Positions 32,406-43,140 of a stretch of DNA of 64,000 nucleotides are shown one piece after another; position 1 is the first letter of the stretch, and each line of letters opens with the position of its first letter. Source of the stretch: Antilocapra americana (Eukaryota; Chordata; Mammalia; Artiodactyla; Antilocapridae); the NCBI GenBank assembly GCA_007570785.1, contig ML664161.1, forward strand, positions 11,229,029-11,293,028, read 5' to 3'. Position numbers and translations under genes: made by a program. Below the pieces are notes generated by a model. That model was not told where the DNA came from, made no database searches, and saw only the letters and a list, made by a program, of their open reading frames with translations.

Positions 32406-35400
32406 TAAAAAAACCCACAAAGGCAAACATCTTTCATCAATCACTAATATCTGATGCACTACACAGTATTATTCTTATCACAGAAATAAATTAACATACA
32501 GATGAGGCAATAATATTGCTTAGGAATAGTTATGTTTATATTTAATGGTTGGCCTTCTTTGCTGTGGAAAGAAAGATTGGAAAACTAGCAAAGTTATTTC
32601 AGGGGTCCTAAATGAGTCTGCAGTTGATTAATTAGTGGTGTATGACCTTTGGTTACCATGCCCTTAAGACAGTGACCGAACAAGCGCTGAGAGCAGTTTA
32701 TCTTTGGAAGACAGAATCAGTGTTTTGTTTCAGAACAAAGAAAAATAAATAGCTCGATCATTGGCTTAAGAATTTCCTTTGATTTGGGGGCTTATTCTAT
32801 TTAATTTTCATCAGTAATTTTTTCAGGGCATTATCAAAGTACTCTTTTAATTTGCATGTAATGTGTGAAGAGGATACAAGTACATTCTATGGTCAAAATA
32901 CTTTTGAACTTATAATTTTATATAATAGTACATTTATAATATACTTTAAAGAGAGATATGTATTGAAAACAGACACCTTTCAGGATGACTCTCAGATACT
33001 ACATCCGATGCCATGATAACAGGGCAGCTCCCTTCGTAGAGACTGTCCTGCATCTCTACTTGTGGGCTTGTGTTGAGGGGCTTAGGGTCCCCTTCCTACC
33101 CACTTATACATGCATATGTTATAGAAGCTGTGTAATTCCTATGCATGCAAAGCCAGTGTTCAAATATGCTTGTAGTTCTTGATTAGTGGGCAAAAAATTG
33201 AGCAATTTTACCCTGGACCAAAAAGTGACTGATTAGCTCAGGAATTCTGAAGTTGAAAGGATAGTTATTAGCATAATGTTATGCCTATGAAATGTGGTGG
33301 ATGTCACTCTAAAACTTTCATTAGAATATGCCATTTGGGGCAGCTTTTAAATATATTATGGTAGAGTGGTTTTTTTTTTAATTAGCTTTTCCTATAGTGT
33401 AAATGAAAGGTAATGTATTATATATGGAATGCTTATTCATTAAAAAAACAAACCACATATTTCTGAAACACAAACAGTATTGTAATTTTTCATTTTGTTG
33501 GTTAAATTAAAACATTATTTACACAACATTAAAGTATGACTTTCAGTACTAATCATTTAGGGACTTGCTCAGTTGTCATTAATAAGATACCTGGTAGGAT
33601 TGCTCTTTAATTGGAATACACAAGAGCTCTTTGGTTCTCTTTTTTGGAGGAAACCTGAGCCATATTTTTATCATCTCTTATGTCATCTTAAAGTAAATTT
33701 TAGAAATATTTGAGTATTAAATTTCCATCTCATTTAAACCTAATATTTTTCCCAAGTTTATGTGATACATTTATACTTAAAAAATGTGTCCTCACTTTTC
33801 CTGTTATTTTCCATTTTCAAAAAGATAGGAATGGAAAAATATGTTCAAACATTTGGCTCATGATTCACCTTTTTTTTTTCAGACTGTATCCCTCTTTGAT
33901 ATTTTCAGCCACTGCCATTAGCAAGATTTTGACTTACCCCAAAGTTAAGTGTTAAAAAAGCAAGTCAGTTGGAAGAATGGAGGTTGTACAGAAATTATTA
34001 CTTTATTTACTTCAGTAGCCCTGTGTTTATTAAACAGAAACAGAATTGGAGGTGAGTTACAACCAATATTGGAAGCTAATCTGTATGATGTTCTTACGTT
34101 ACATGTTTTATAATCAGCTCCCTTGGATTTCAGGTGGAATCTGCCAGTTCATAAAGTTAAATGAGTCTTCCTAATAGAACTTTTTGAGTCCAGTTACATA
34201 ATTTTCAGTTTCCCTGGATAAGGAATTGATTCATATTTACTTTCTTTCACTTTCTGAAGAGGTGGGTTTATTTTTGGTTCTGCTTTACACTCACCACTTG
34301 GAGGAACTCATTATGACATGGCATACTTTTGAGTGACAAATAATGTCTAGGGAGTAACTATTCTCATTTCCCATAGATTCATCCCCCACATATGCTGAAC
34401 ATCATTTATTGGTCAATTTCTGTTTTCTTTAGGTTACATATTCTTTACTATATTAGTAGTGTTTATAGACAAAAGAGTAAACAGTGGTTCAGAAAAACAT
34501 TCTCAAAAGGTACTCGGCTCTGCTAAACTTTAAAATTCCAACCTTACAATCCCCAACATACCTGTCACTCTATCTAGTCCAAGGGACTGATGAGAAGACA
34601 ATGGTCAGTAAGAAAAGTTGGAGCAACTGGATGAATATTGATTATTTCAACCATTCTTTATTGCTATGATACTTTCTTTGAAGTAGTTCCTTTCCTAATT
34701 TAACTGTCTGTCTCTGTTATGGCAATAGCAAAATATGTTCTACTCGTCATGTTCCTCAAATGCTGACTAATCTTTGCTGTGGCTCTGATTATGGTTTAAA
34801 AGTTTGAAAACATAGAATACAAGTGCATTTATGTGGTATATGTAATGGGAAACTGAATTACTTGATTTTATTTTCAAAATGGGCTAGAGAAAGTTGAAAA
34901 ATAAACAAGACTTAAATATATATTGCAGAATGAGTATACATGTATCATATGGTATATAAAGATTTCAAATAATTGTAGTTTTTCAGTTTTCTCTTTTCTA
35001 ATAAAGTCCCTACATAAGCTTAAATTTTGTGCATACTTCATTTTCTTAGCAAATGTTTCATGACATTCAGGTTACTGGTTATGAAGGAAAACAGGCAGTG
35101 ACATCTGTCAACACATTGATTTCCAGGGTTGATACAGATGGTCTGAGCTGATCCCTGCTCTCCCTCTCACCCCATTTGTGTGCCTTTCAAAGCTACCTGC
35201 TCATCTACATGGATGACCTTCTGAAAGAGGACCAGTCATGAAGGGTATTTAAAGGGTATATTCATTTGCTATAATTTCTAAACTTGTTCATTATTTACTC
35301 AAAGATCTATAAATCTGTAGAACAAATAGGCAAACTTTGGTTAGGATAATTCTGTTTTCTAGAAGCAGTGTAGATAATTAGAGAGGTTTCTACTTGAGAG

Positions 35401-35569
35401 TCCATAAACCTGATTCAGTAGTTATGCTTTATAACTTCAGTACGTCACTATTGTATGTCTTTTAGTTTTGTGTGTGTGTGTGTTTACAAAATGGATTAAT
35501 AATACATTGGATGGTTGTTTGTAAAGATTAAGCATTTTTATTAGATTAATATTTTTGGTATCAATGATG
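32406..35569. other. Longest stretch without a recognised repeat
   Basis: About 3.2 kb of AT-rich sequence with T runs near 33369-33379 and 33871-33879 and a short TG run at 35470-35484. Open frames of 60-80 codons show no domain or splice context I can support. Confidence 0.45.
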
Positions 35570-35860
35570 GTCTACTGTCATAGGCTTTGAGGCTACAACC
35601 CTGAAAAAAATGGTGTAAATAAATCATAAATAATCACAATATCCTTGCCCTCTTGGTGATTACATATATTTTGGGAGAGATAGGCAATAAACAAATACAT
35701 TTGTAGAGTGTATATGATATCTGATAGTAATAAATGCTATGGGAAAAAGTAAAATGAAGGAAAGACAATAGACAGTATGAAGAAAGGAGATGTTGCAGTT
35801 TTTAGGAAGGTGGGAAGGGAAAGCTTCACTGGGGTATTTTTAAACAAATACTTAAGGAGG
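35570..35860 (-). mobile_element. Probable L2 3' region (antisense)
   Basis: 'ccttgccctcttggtgattacatatattttgggagagataggcaataaacaaata' (35643-35697), 'taataaatgctatggg', and 'ggaaggtgggaagggaaagcttcactgg' follow the antisense L2 3' end order. Diverged. Confidence 0.55.
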
Positions 35861-36015
35861 CAGGGAGATCCCCTAGTTATCAGGGAGAAGAACTATCACA
35901 TTAAGTGTGATAAATTAGGTTAAAAAAATCTTAGCACAGTTGCCAGCTCAAAGTACAGCAGTGTTTAAGAGTATTTGCAATTATTATTGTTATAAATAAA
36001 TTACTCTTGGATTTA

Positions 36016-36105
36016 AGAATTTTTTTAAATTTTTTTAATTGAAGGAAAATAGCTTTACAATGTTGTGTTGATTTCTGCCATACAACAATGCAAATCAGCC
36101 ATAAT
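36016..36105 (-). mobile_element. L1 3'-end fragment (antisense)
   Basis: 'ttttttaattgaaggaaaatagctttacaatgttgtgttg' then 'tctgccatacaacaatgcaaatcagccataa' is the antisense 3' terminus of an L1; it covers only about 90 bp. Confidence 0.75.
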
Positions 36106-36262
36106 TAAAGATCTTTTATGTGCAGCTGTGAGTTTCACTCTCATCACAGAAGCAGCCTGTGACTATGTGGATTGTGCCAGTATTTGGTTACTTTTCTTTT
36201 CGTTATGTGAAAACATCATTCAAAGAATGAGTCATAATCTCAAAATCTTGTTGTCAGAAAGA
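36106..36262. other. No recognisable feature
   Basis: Unassigned flank of the tandem duplication. Confidence 0.4.
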
Positions 36263-36348
36263 CAATTTAATTGTTTCAGGTACGTTTATTTTTCCAAAAG
36301 TTGAACAATTTAATTGTTTCAGGTACGTTTATTTTTCCAAAAGTTGAA
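36263..36348. repeat. Perfect 43-bp tandem duplication
   Basis: Two back-to-back identical 43-mers (36263-36305 and 36306-36348), each starting CAATTTAATTGTTTCAGG and ending CCAAAAGTTGAA. The unit is AT-rich but not low complexity. Confidence 0.97.
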
Positions 36349-36949
36349 AAGGATAGAAACTATCCTTTAGAACTTGATACAGAAACTGATAAAGATGTTT
36401 TTCTTTTTCTTTTTTTTTAAACTAGAAGAGTTTTTAAAAACACTTAAAGCTTGTTTTTACCTCGTTATAGAAAGAAAGCTAGAAGTAGATGAGCCTGAAA
36501 CATTGACTTTTATCCATCTTGAATTTCATAGAGCATCCAGAATGATGCATCTTTCCCTTCAAATATTTATCCATCACTCTCAGACAAGTGGTGTATGAAG
36601 CAATAAATAACAGATAGCTAGAACAGGAGAAAACAATTTTTTAATGCCTTGTGCTTAAACTGTCACTCCGGCAGGAAGTAATAACTGAATGCTGTATTAT
36701 TTAGGGCAAGGTAATAGACTACTTCCTTATAGAGGCAAATTACTTTGGGATTGGCTGTCTTTCCCTCAGAAGCCAGGGTTTCCTCAGTGAAAGACTAGAT
36801 TTGGAGATTTGATTTGAAGTGATTGGCTACTGAATCCTCATGCTATACACACCAGAAAAGTATTTCCTTTGGGACTCTGGTCATCATTTATCATTAAATA
36901 AAGAGTCTTGCCAAGTGCATGCTTTTCCATATGGTAGGCAATGGGATGT
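36349..36949. other. No recognisable feature
   Basis: AT-rich, with a T-rich run near 36398-36418. Confidence 0.45.
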
Positions 36950-37200
36950 TTGATAAAAGCAGAGACCTGGTGCTAGAATGATCTGTGTTTAACTCGGTTA
37001 TTTGCTAGTATGATTCTAGATATATTGCCCAGTGTACTGGGACTCAGTTTCCCTGAATCCCAGAAAGTACAAATAGGAACACTAATTTAATTGAAAAGTA
37101 CAAGTAGGCACACTATTTTAATCCTCTGAAAGGATTAAGTTAAATGATGGGTGTAATGATCTGGAACTTACATTTTGGTGTCAACAAATAAATATTTACT
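36950..37200 (+). mobile_element. MIR SINE with internal duplication
   Basis: 'gcagagacctggtgctagaatgatctgtgtttaactc' (36960-36995), 'gggactcagtttccctga' at 37040, 'ctctgaaaggattaagttaaatgatg' at 37124 and 'caacaaataaatatttac' at the end trace a sense MIR. A duplication of about 30 bp sits within it at 37062-37122. Confidence 0.65.
37062..37122. repeat. Imperfect 30-bp tandem duplication inside MIR
   Basis: 'gaaagtacaaataggaacactaatttaat' followed by 'gaaaagtacaagtaggcacactattttaat', with a few differences. Confidence 0.8.
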
Positions 37201-37236
37201 ACTTACAGGCAATTTAAAGATCTTAAGTTACATAAT

Positions 37237-37441
37237 GGCTTCCCTGGCAGTTTAGATGGTAAAGAATCTGCGTGCAGTGAAGGAGAGCAGGTCCCTGGGT
37301 TGGGAAGATCCCCTGGAGAAGGAGATGGCAACTCATTTCAGTATTCTTGCCTGGGAAATTCCATGGACAGAGGAGCCTAGTGGGCTAATCCATGGGGTCT
37401 CAAAGAGTTGGCCATGACTGAGCAACTAACACTTCTTTCAC
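37237..37441 (+). mobile_element. Bov-tA SINE with decayed TSD
   Basis: Head GGCTTCCCTGGCAGTTTAGATG at 37237, GTTGGGAAGATCCCCTGGAG at 37299, TATTCTTGCCTGGGAAATTCC at 37342 and GACTGAGCAACTAACACTTC at 37417. Flanks aagttacataat (37225-37236) and aagctgcataat (37442-37453) differ at two bases. Confidence 0.95.
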
Positions 37442-37453
37442 AAGCTGCATAAT

Positions 37454-38170
37454 ATATAGATGTTTAGCTGTTGATTTTTAGTAATAGATGCTATTTCTAG
37501 ATGTATCATAGAAGGCACCCAGGAAATAATGTTTTTTCCTGTTCCCTCTCTCCCTTTGAATTTTACAAATCATAAATAGTTTATGATCCCAAAAGATCAT
37601 GTTCTGTTGAAGGCTTTGTATTAAGCCTCCACCTGCACAAATCTTGTTTGTCAGTATTCTGTCTAGTTTTAAAATACTATCTGGTAAATATAAGACAGCA
37701 GATTTGTAGAGTTGTGTACTACTATGCATAGTAATAGTGGTGGTTAATGGCGTTTGGGCCTGCATGCCAATATTTTTAAATATAGCTTTTATTCAGTTGA
37801 ATAATTATACTTTGACGTATGAAAAGTCCATTATAGAATATGTTCTAGTTTCAAATATTCTTATTCATAATATTATTCATAATTTACTTGGTTTTGGATG
37901 GTAGTCATAATGGTTTCCCAATTGTAACTGCAAAATTCCTCTTTTTCAAGGTGCTCATTACTTTGGCCTATAATGTAAGCCAAGTTGGACCAATAAATAG
38001 AAAATAAAATTAGTTGTGTGATTTTCACATTTTAATTTCTTTATTATGGAAATATATTTTAATAGGTGATTGAGTCTTACTTTTTCTACTTTTTTCCTCC
38101 TTATTGTAATAATTTTTACCATTTTTCTGGATACAATGTGAACATATATTTGACAGTGTTTATAATGTGT
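37454..38170. other. No recognisable feature
   Basis: AT-rich unassigned sequence between two SINEs. Confidence 0.45.
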
Positions 38171-38364
38171 GTGTGTGCTCAGCTGTGTCCAACTCTTTGC
38201 GACCCCATGGACTGTAACCCACCAGGCTTCTGCGTCCTTGGGATTCTCCAGGAAAGAATACTGGAGTGGGTTGAAATTTCCTCTTCTATGGGATCTTCTC
38301 AACCAAGAATCAAACCCACGTCTCCTATTGCTCCTGCATGGGCAGATGGATACTTTACCACTAG
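38171..38364 (-). mobile_element. Bov-tA SINE (antisense)
   Basis: GTGCTCAGCTGTGTCCAACTC at 38174, CTTTGCGACCCCATGGACTG at 38194, GAATACTGGAGTGGGTTG at 38256 and 'aatcaaacccacgtctcct' at 38309. The head complement is degraded at its end. Confidence 0.93.
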
Positions 38365-38919
38365 TATTTCAGATTGTTACAGGATCACACAATATTTCTA
38401 TATTTACTTGGGAGATTAATCACTTTTCAAGTTTTTAATTATAAGAATTTTATAAAATTTAAACTATATTTTATTTCCTCTGTTTTTACTACTTTGATAT
38501 TTTAAACAATATTGGCAAGAATATGACCTTGTTGCAAATTGGTTTTCACGCACATATCCTAGGAATCATTGATCTTTTGAACATGTAAACATTTGGAATT
38601 TTCTATATTAATTCTTTTGTGTATAATGGTATTCTAAATCCAGTGCATGTTTTATTTCATGGCAATACATTTTGAAGACCAGGTGTAAAATCATTGGTAT
38701 CATGTGGAGACTCGACTGGAATAATCCTATATCATAAACCTAACCTCTTAACTTCAGAATAATTAATAATTACCTGAATTGCAACTTTTAAATGCAAGAT
38801 GACATTTGCTTCTTTTCTGTAACTTTGAAAATGCCTTGTTAGTAGTTATTTGAACTTTTTGTTAGCACTATCTGCTTATTTTATGTTATTAGCCATTAAT
38901 TGGGTTTATTTAAACTAAG

Positions 38920-39097
38920 CCCGCAATGCAGGAGACCCTGGTTCAATCCCTGGGTCAGGAAGATGCCCTGGAGAAGGAAATGGCAACCCACTCCAGTACT
39001 CTTGCCTGGAAAATTTCATGGATGAGGAGCCTAATGGGCTATAGTCCATGGGGTCGCAAAGAGTCAGACATGAATGAGCAACTTCACTTTCACTTTC
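38920..39097 (+). mobile_element. Bov-tA SINE, head truncated, with short TSD
   Basis: Starts inside the tRNA-derived part at CCCGCAATGCAGGAGACC, then CAATCCCTGGGTCAGGAAG, GGAAATGGCAACCCACTCC at 38977, CCATGGGGTCGCAAAGAG at 39046 and ACTTTCACTTTC. The 8-mer aaactaag flanks it (38912-38919, 39098-39105). Confidence 0.94.
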
Positions 39098-39105
39098 AAA
39101 CTAAG

Positions 39106-39502
39106 TAGGTTATTTACTGTCTCTTTAGGAAGACTTACCTGGTGATAACATTCTCAGATGAGATCTGAAAGAATGGATATTCAAAGACAGAATAATCTAA
39201 ATAATATCTCAAAATTCTGTTGCCATAAATTTCTGTGATTTAAAATCATTCCTTTTACTGTCTATAATATAAATGCCATAACTAAAAAACAACCAGCACA
39301 ATATTGAGTTGCAAATGTTATTTTTTTCATGTTGATGGCATCTTATTTTTATGTAAAAAAAAAATAACTGAAAAAAATACCCAAATGTTAAGAAAATAGA
39401 AAACAGTGAGAAAACCAATTTCTCAGCCTAAATAATCAGAAAGAGATACAAAATTTATGCATAATGGTCATTGAAAAATATATTCGTAAACAGTCCAATG
39501 GA
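39106..39502. other. No recognisable feature
   Basis: AT-rich, with an A run near 39355-39364. Confidence 0.4.
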
Positions 39503-39702
39503 TGCTTATGTTCAGTTGTGTCCAACTCTTTGAGACTCTAGACTGTAGCTCATTAGGCTCCTCTGTCCATGGGAATTTTCAGACAAGAATACAGGAGTAG
39601 GCTGTAATTTCCTCCTCCAGGATGTCTTCCCAACCCAGGTATCAAGTCTCTATCTCCTGCCTTGGTAGATGTATACTTTACCACTGAGCCCTGGGAAGCC
39701 CA
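39503..39702 (-). mobile_element. Bov-tA SINE (antisense)
   Basis: GTTCAGTTGTGTCCAACTC at 39511, CTCCTCTGTCCATGGGAATT at 39558, 'tcctcctccaggatgtcttcccaacccagg' at 39610 and GAGCCCTGGGAAGCCC at 39686. Confidence 0.93.
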
Positions 39703-39710
39703 TCCAAGAA

Positions 39711-39792
39711 TCAGTTCAGTTCAGTGATGCCGAACTCTTTGGCAGCCTATGAACTGCAGCACACCAGGCTTACCTGTCTATCACCAACTCCT
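39711..39792 (-). mobile_element. BovB 3' stub (antisense), only about 80 bp
   Basis: TCAGTTCAGTTCAGTGATGC tail, then CTGCAGCACACCAGGCTTACC at 39755 and 'tctatcaccaactcctca'. The phrase 'cagcacaccaggct..ctgtc.atcaccaactcc' is BovB 3' end and not Bov-A. It is the shortest BovB insertion in the window. Confidence 0.88.
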
Positions 39793-39848
39793 CATAAACT
39801 GTATTTCCAAGGATAGAGAATAGTTAAATAATTTACAGCATATCCACA

Positions 39849-40161
39849 TGAAAACTGAAAGTCACTCAGTCATGTCTGACTCTATGACCCCATGAACTAT
39901 ACAGTCCATGGAATTCTCCAGGCTAGAATACTGGAGTGGGTAGCCTTTCCCTTCTCCAGATGATCTTCCCAACCTAGAATTTGAACCAGGGTCTCCTGCA
40001 TTGCAGGCAAATTCTTTACCAGCTGAGCCACCAGGGAAGCTCAAGAATACTGGAGTGGGTAGCCTATCCCTTCTCCAGTGGATCTTCCCAACCCAGGAAT
40101 GGAACCTGGGTCTCCTGCATTGCAGGCAGATTCTTTACTAACTGCGCTACCAGGGAAGCCC
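39849..40161 (-). mobile_element. Composite Bov-tA SINE with duplicated head-plus-core, single TSD
   Basis: A complete antisense Bov-tA (39849-40042, ending GAGCCACCAGGGAAGCTC) is followed at once by a second core-plus-head unit (40043-40161, starting AAGAATACTGGAGTGGGTAG and ending GCTACCAGGGAAGCCC). The repeat period is about 119 bp. The pair is bracketed by one duplication, catatccaca (39839-39848 and 40162-40171), and none lies between the units. Confidence 0.92.
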
Positions 40162-40205
40162 CATATCCACAATTAAGCGATTTTTAATGTTTTATGAGAT
40201 TAGTT

Positions 40206-40422
40206 CATGTGTGTGCTTAGTCATATCCAGCTCTTTGTGACCCCATGGTCTGTTGCCTGCCAGGCTCCACTGTCCATGAAATTTTCCAGGCAAGAATACC
40301 AGAATGGGTTGCCTTTTCCTCCTCCAGAGGATGTTCCCAATCCAAGAACTGAACCCAAGTCTCCTGCACCTCTTGCATTGACAGGCAGATTCCTTGCCAC
40401 TGGTGCCACCTGGGAAGCCCTC
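40206..40422 (-). mobile_element. Bov-tA SINE (antisense) with TSD
   Basis: GTGTGCTTAGTCATATCCAGC at 40211, GACCCCATGGTCTGTTGCC at 40239, 'gaactgaacccaagtctcctgca' at 40345 and head complement CCACCTGGGAAGCCC at 40406. Flanks atgagattagtt (40194-40205) and atgaggttagtt (40423-40434) differ at one base. Confidence 0.96.
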
Positions 40423-40434
40423 ATGAGGTTAGTT

Positions 40435-41034
40435 TCTGACAGAGGAAGTGTTCACAATATAATGGTATGTTCAAAATAAAAAAACTATATACTCACTTTG
40501 ATCTCAGTTTTGATTTATAGAAATATGTGCATGCACATATGTATGTATTTTATATGTATGTTTATTTCAGGATTGAATAATAAAGCTGAGTGTTGTTTGA
40601 TTTATTTATTTTTTCAGATCATATATGGCCTTGTTACAAAATATCTTATACACATTTCCAAATGTTTGTGATCTTTTGAACTTGAAAATGTTTCATCTTG
40701 GTGATTCTCTTATGAGTAGTATGTCAGAAATAATCAAAATGGGTAGTTTTGTAAAAATTGCTAAGTATTCAAAGTACTCATATTTCTTTATTTTAAGATA
40801 AAGAAATAAGTGTCAATAAAATATATATTAATGTACTAAGTTGTGTTTTCAAATGGTATCACAGTAACAATGTCATAATGGAATTTCACACCTTCTAACA
40901 GGCTGCCTTTTATTGCCATGAATATATATTTTTATAAATAAAAATATTTGCTCTGGTTTTGCTTATTAAAATATACAGTGTAAGTTTATTGCATGGTTTT
41001 AATCACAACAGAAAGATTTTAGGACCCTTCTGCA
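40435..41034. other. No recognisable feature
   Basis: AT-rich unassigned sequence. Confidence 0.45.
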
Positions 41035-41290
41035 TATCCTTCATTCAGTAGATAATTATGAATGTCCAGTTTATATCAAGAACTTTGATAGGCCCTGGAG
41101 ATAAAAAGAATATGAAATGTTTTTTTTTTAATATTGTGAAGAAAGAATTTAGTAAAGAACAATTTTATGCTATAGGGCTTCATTGTTAATATAATAGAAG
41201 TCCATATAAGAAGCTATGGGACAAATGACCCTAACTCTGAGTGGGGTTGTCAAGGAAGGCTAAAAAGAATGATGCATCTAATCTGAGGCT
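41035..41290 (-). mobile_element. L2 fragment (antisense), left part
   Basis: 'gataggccctggagata' at 41089, 'agaagctatgggacaaatgaccctaactctg' at 41210 and 'ggttgtcaaggaaggc' at 41245 follow the antisense L2 3' region. The element continues on the far side of a SINE at 41484. Confidence 0.6.
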
Positions 41291-41483
41291 GGAAGTGAAG
41301 TGAAGTGAAAGGTATTCAGTCATGTCCAACTCTTTGCAAACCTATTGACTATACGGTCCATGGAATTCTCCAGAATACTGGAGTGGGTAGCCTTTCCCTT
41401 CTCCAGGGGATCTTCCCAACCCAGGGATCGAACCCAGGTCTCCTGCATGGCAGGTGGATTCTTTACCAGCTGAGCCACAAGGG
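41291..41483 (-). mobile_element. Bov-tA SINE (antisense) inserted in L2
   Basis: GAAGTGAAGTGAAGTGAAAGG tail at 41293, GTCATGTCCAACTCTTTGC at 41319, GTGGGTAGCCTTTCCCTTC at 41383, CAGGGATCGAACCCAGGTCTCC at 41422 and GAGCCACAAGGG at the end. Flanks tctgaggct (41282-41290 and 41484-41492) are identical. Confidence 0.96.
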
Positions 41484-41600
41484 TCTGAGGCTAGAGATAG
41501 GAGTTAAAGAGGAAGGAAGAAGGTAAAGGGTATTTCTACACAGAAAATGACATGAACCAAATTATGACTATGGCAGTAGGAGAGATTACAGAAGGAAGAT
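41484..41600 (-). mobile_element. L2 fragment (antisense), right part
   Basis: 'gtctgaggctagagataggagttaaagaggaaggaagaagg' continues the L2 pattern interrupted at 41290. Confidence 0.5.
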
Positions 41601-41680
41601 CAGTCTTTTAAAAAAGCTGTTAATACTTTGTTAATAGTATCAGCATATACAATTAAGAAGACTATGTGAGAAGAGCAAAT

Positions 41681-43140
41681 TCAGTTCAGTCGCTGTCCGA
41701 CTCTTCGCGAGCCCATGAATTGCAACACGCCAGGCTTCCCTGTCCATCACCAACTCCCAGAGTCTACCCAAACCCATATCCATCAAGTCGATGATGCCAT
41801 CCAGCCATCTCATCCTCTGTCGTCCCCTTCTCCTCCTGACCCCAATCCTTCCCAGCATTAGGATCTTTTCCAGTGAGTCAACCCTTCTCATGAGGTGGAC
41901 AAAGTATTGAATTTTCAGCTTCAACATCAGTCCTTCCAGTGAACACCCAGGACTGATCTCCTTTAGGATGGACGGGTTGGATCTCCTTGCAGTCCAAGGG
42001 ACTCTCAAGAGTCTTCTTCAACACCACAGTTCAAAAGCGTCAATTCTTTGGTGTTCAGCTTTCTTCACCGTCCAACTCTCACATCCATACATGACTACTG
42101 GAAAAACAATAGCCTTGACTTGATGGACATTTGTTGGCAAAGTAATGTCTTTACTTTCCAATATGCTATCTAGGTTGGTCATAACTTTCATTCTAAGGAG
42201 TAAGCGTCTTTTAATTTCATGGCTGCAATCACCATCTGCAGTGATTTTGGAGCCCAGGAAAATAAAGTCAGCCACTGTTTCCACTGTTTCCCCATCTATT
42301 TCCCATAAAGTATGGGACCAGATTCCATAATCTTAGTTTTCTGAATGATGAGTATTAAGCCAACTTTTTAACTCTCCTCTTTCACTTTCATTAAGAGGCC
42401 TTTTAGTTACTCTTCAATTTCTGCCATAAGGGTGATGTTGTCTGCATATCTGAGGTTATTGATATTTCTCCTGGCAATCTTGATTCCAGCTTGTGCTTCT
42501 TCCAGCCCAGCGTTTCTCATGATGTACTCTGCATATAAGTTAAATATGCAGGGTGACAATATACAGCTTTGATGTACTCCTTTTCCTATTTGGAACCAGT
42601 CTGTTGTTCCATGTCCAGTTCTAACTGTTGCTTCTTGACCTGCATATAGATTTCTCAAGAGACAGGTCAGGTGGTCTGGTATTCCCATCTCTTTAAGAAT
42701 CTTCCACAGTTTACTGTGATCCACATAGTTAAAGGCTTTGGCATAGTCAATAAAGCAGGAATAGATATTTTTCTGGAACTCTCTTGCTTTTTTGATGACC
42801 CAGTGGATGTTTGCAATTTGATCTCTGGTCCCTCTGCCTTTTCTAAAACCAGCTTGAACATCTGGAATTTCATGGCTCATGTATTGCTGAAGCCTGGCTT
42901 GGAGAATTTTGAGCATTACTTTACTAGCGTGTGAGATGAGTGCAATTGTGTGGTAGTTTGAATATTTTTTGGCATTGCCTTTCTTTGGGATTGGAATGAA
43001 ACCTGACCTTTTCCAGTCCTGTGGCCATTGCTGAGTTTTCCAAATTTGCTGGCCTATTGAGTGCAGCACTTTCACACCATCATCTTTTAGGTTTTGAAAT
43101 AGCTCAATTGGAATTCCATCACTTCCACTAGCTTTGTTTG
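41681..43140 (-). mobile_element. BovB 3' portion with RT (antisense), 5'-truncated
   Basis: About 1.46 kb from a TCAGTTCAGTCGCTG tail to a break just upstream of the ASG.DGIP-type motif (43100-43140). The minus-strand frame 42407-43075 holds 222 codons of RT, the longest retroelement frame here. Motif A reads C-F-I-D-Y-A-K-A-F-N, so the first Asp is kept and the second is Asn. The catalytic box reads Y-A-D-N (about 42439-42450). The next frames, 42018-42284 and 41640-42008, cover the C-terminal region. Looks younger than the other copies, but dead. Confidence 0.96.
42407..43075 (-). pseudogene. BovB reverse transcriptase fragment (222 codons open)
   Basis: Begins within the RT fingers (VLHSIGQQIWKTQQWPQDWK region) and runs through 'GFRKGRGTRDQIANI', motif A (about 42745-42780) and the G-V-H-Q-S segment to the catalytic box, then ends in E-I-E-E at a stop. 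YADD is changed to YADN. Endonuclease, N-terminus and thumb are missing from this frame. It is a transposon relic, not a host gene. Confidence 0.9.

Noticed and set aside
38171..40434. CRISPR-like or satellite array
   Set aside because: The repeated units are Bov-tA SINEs in both orientations with individual target duplications, not regularly spaced identical repeats.
42671..42934. Plus-strand open frame opposite BovB RT
   Set aside because: Mirror reading of the RT frame on the minus strand.
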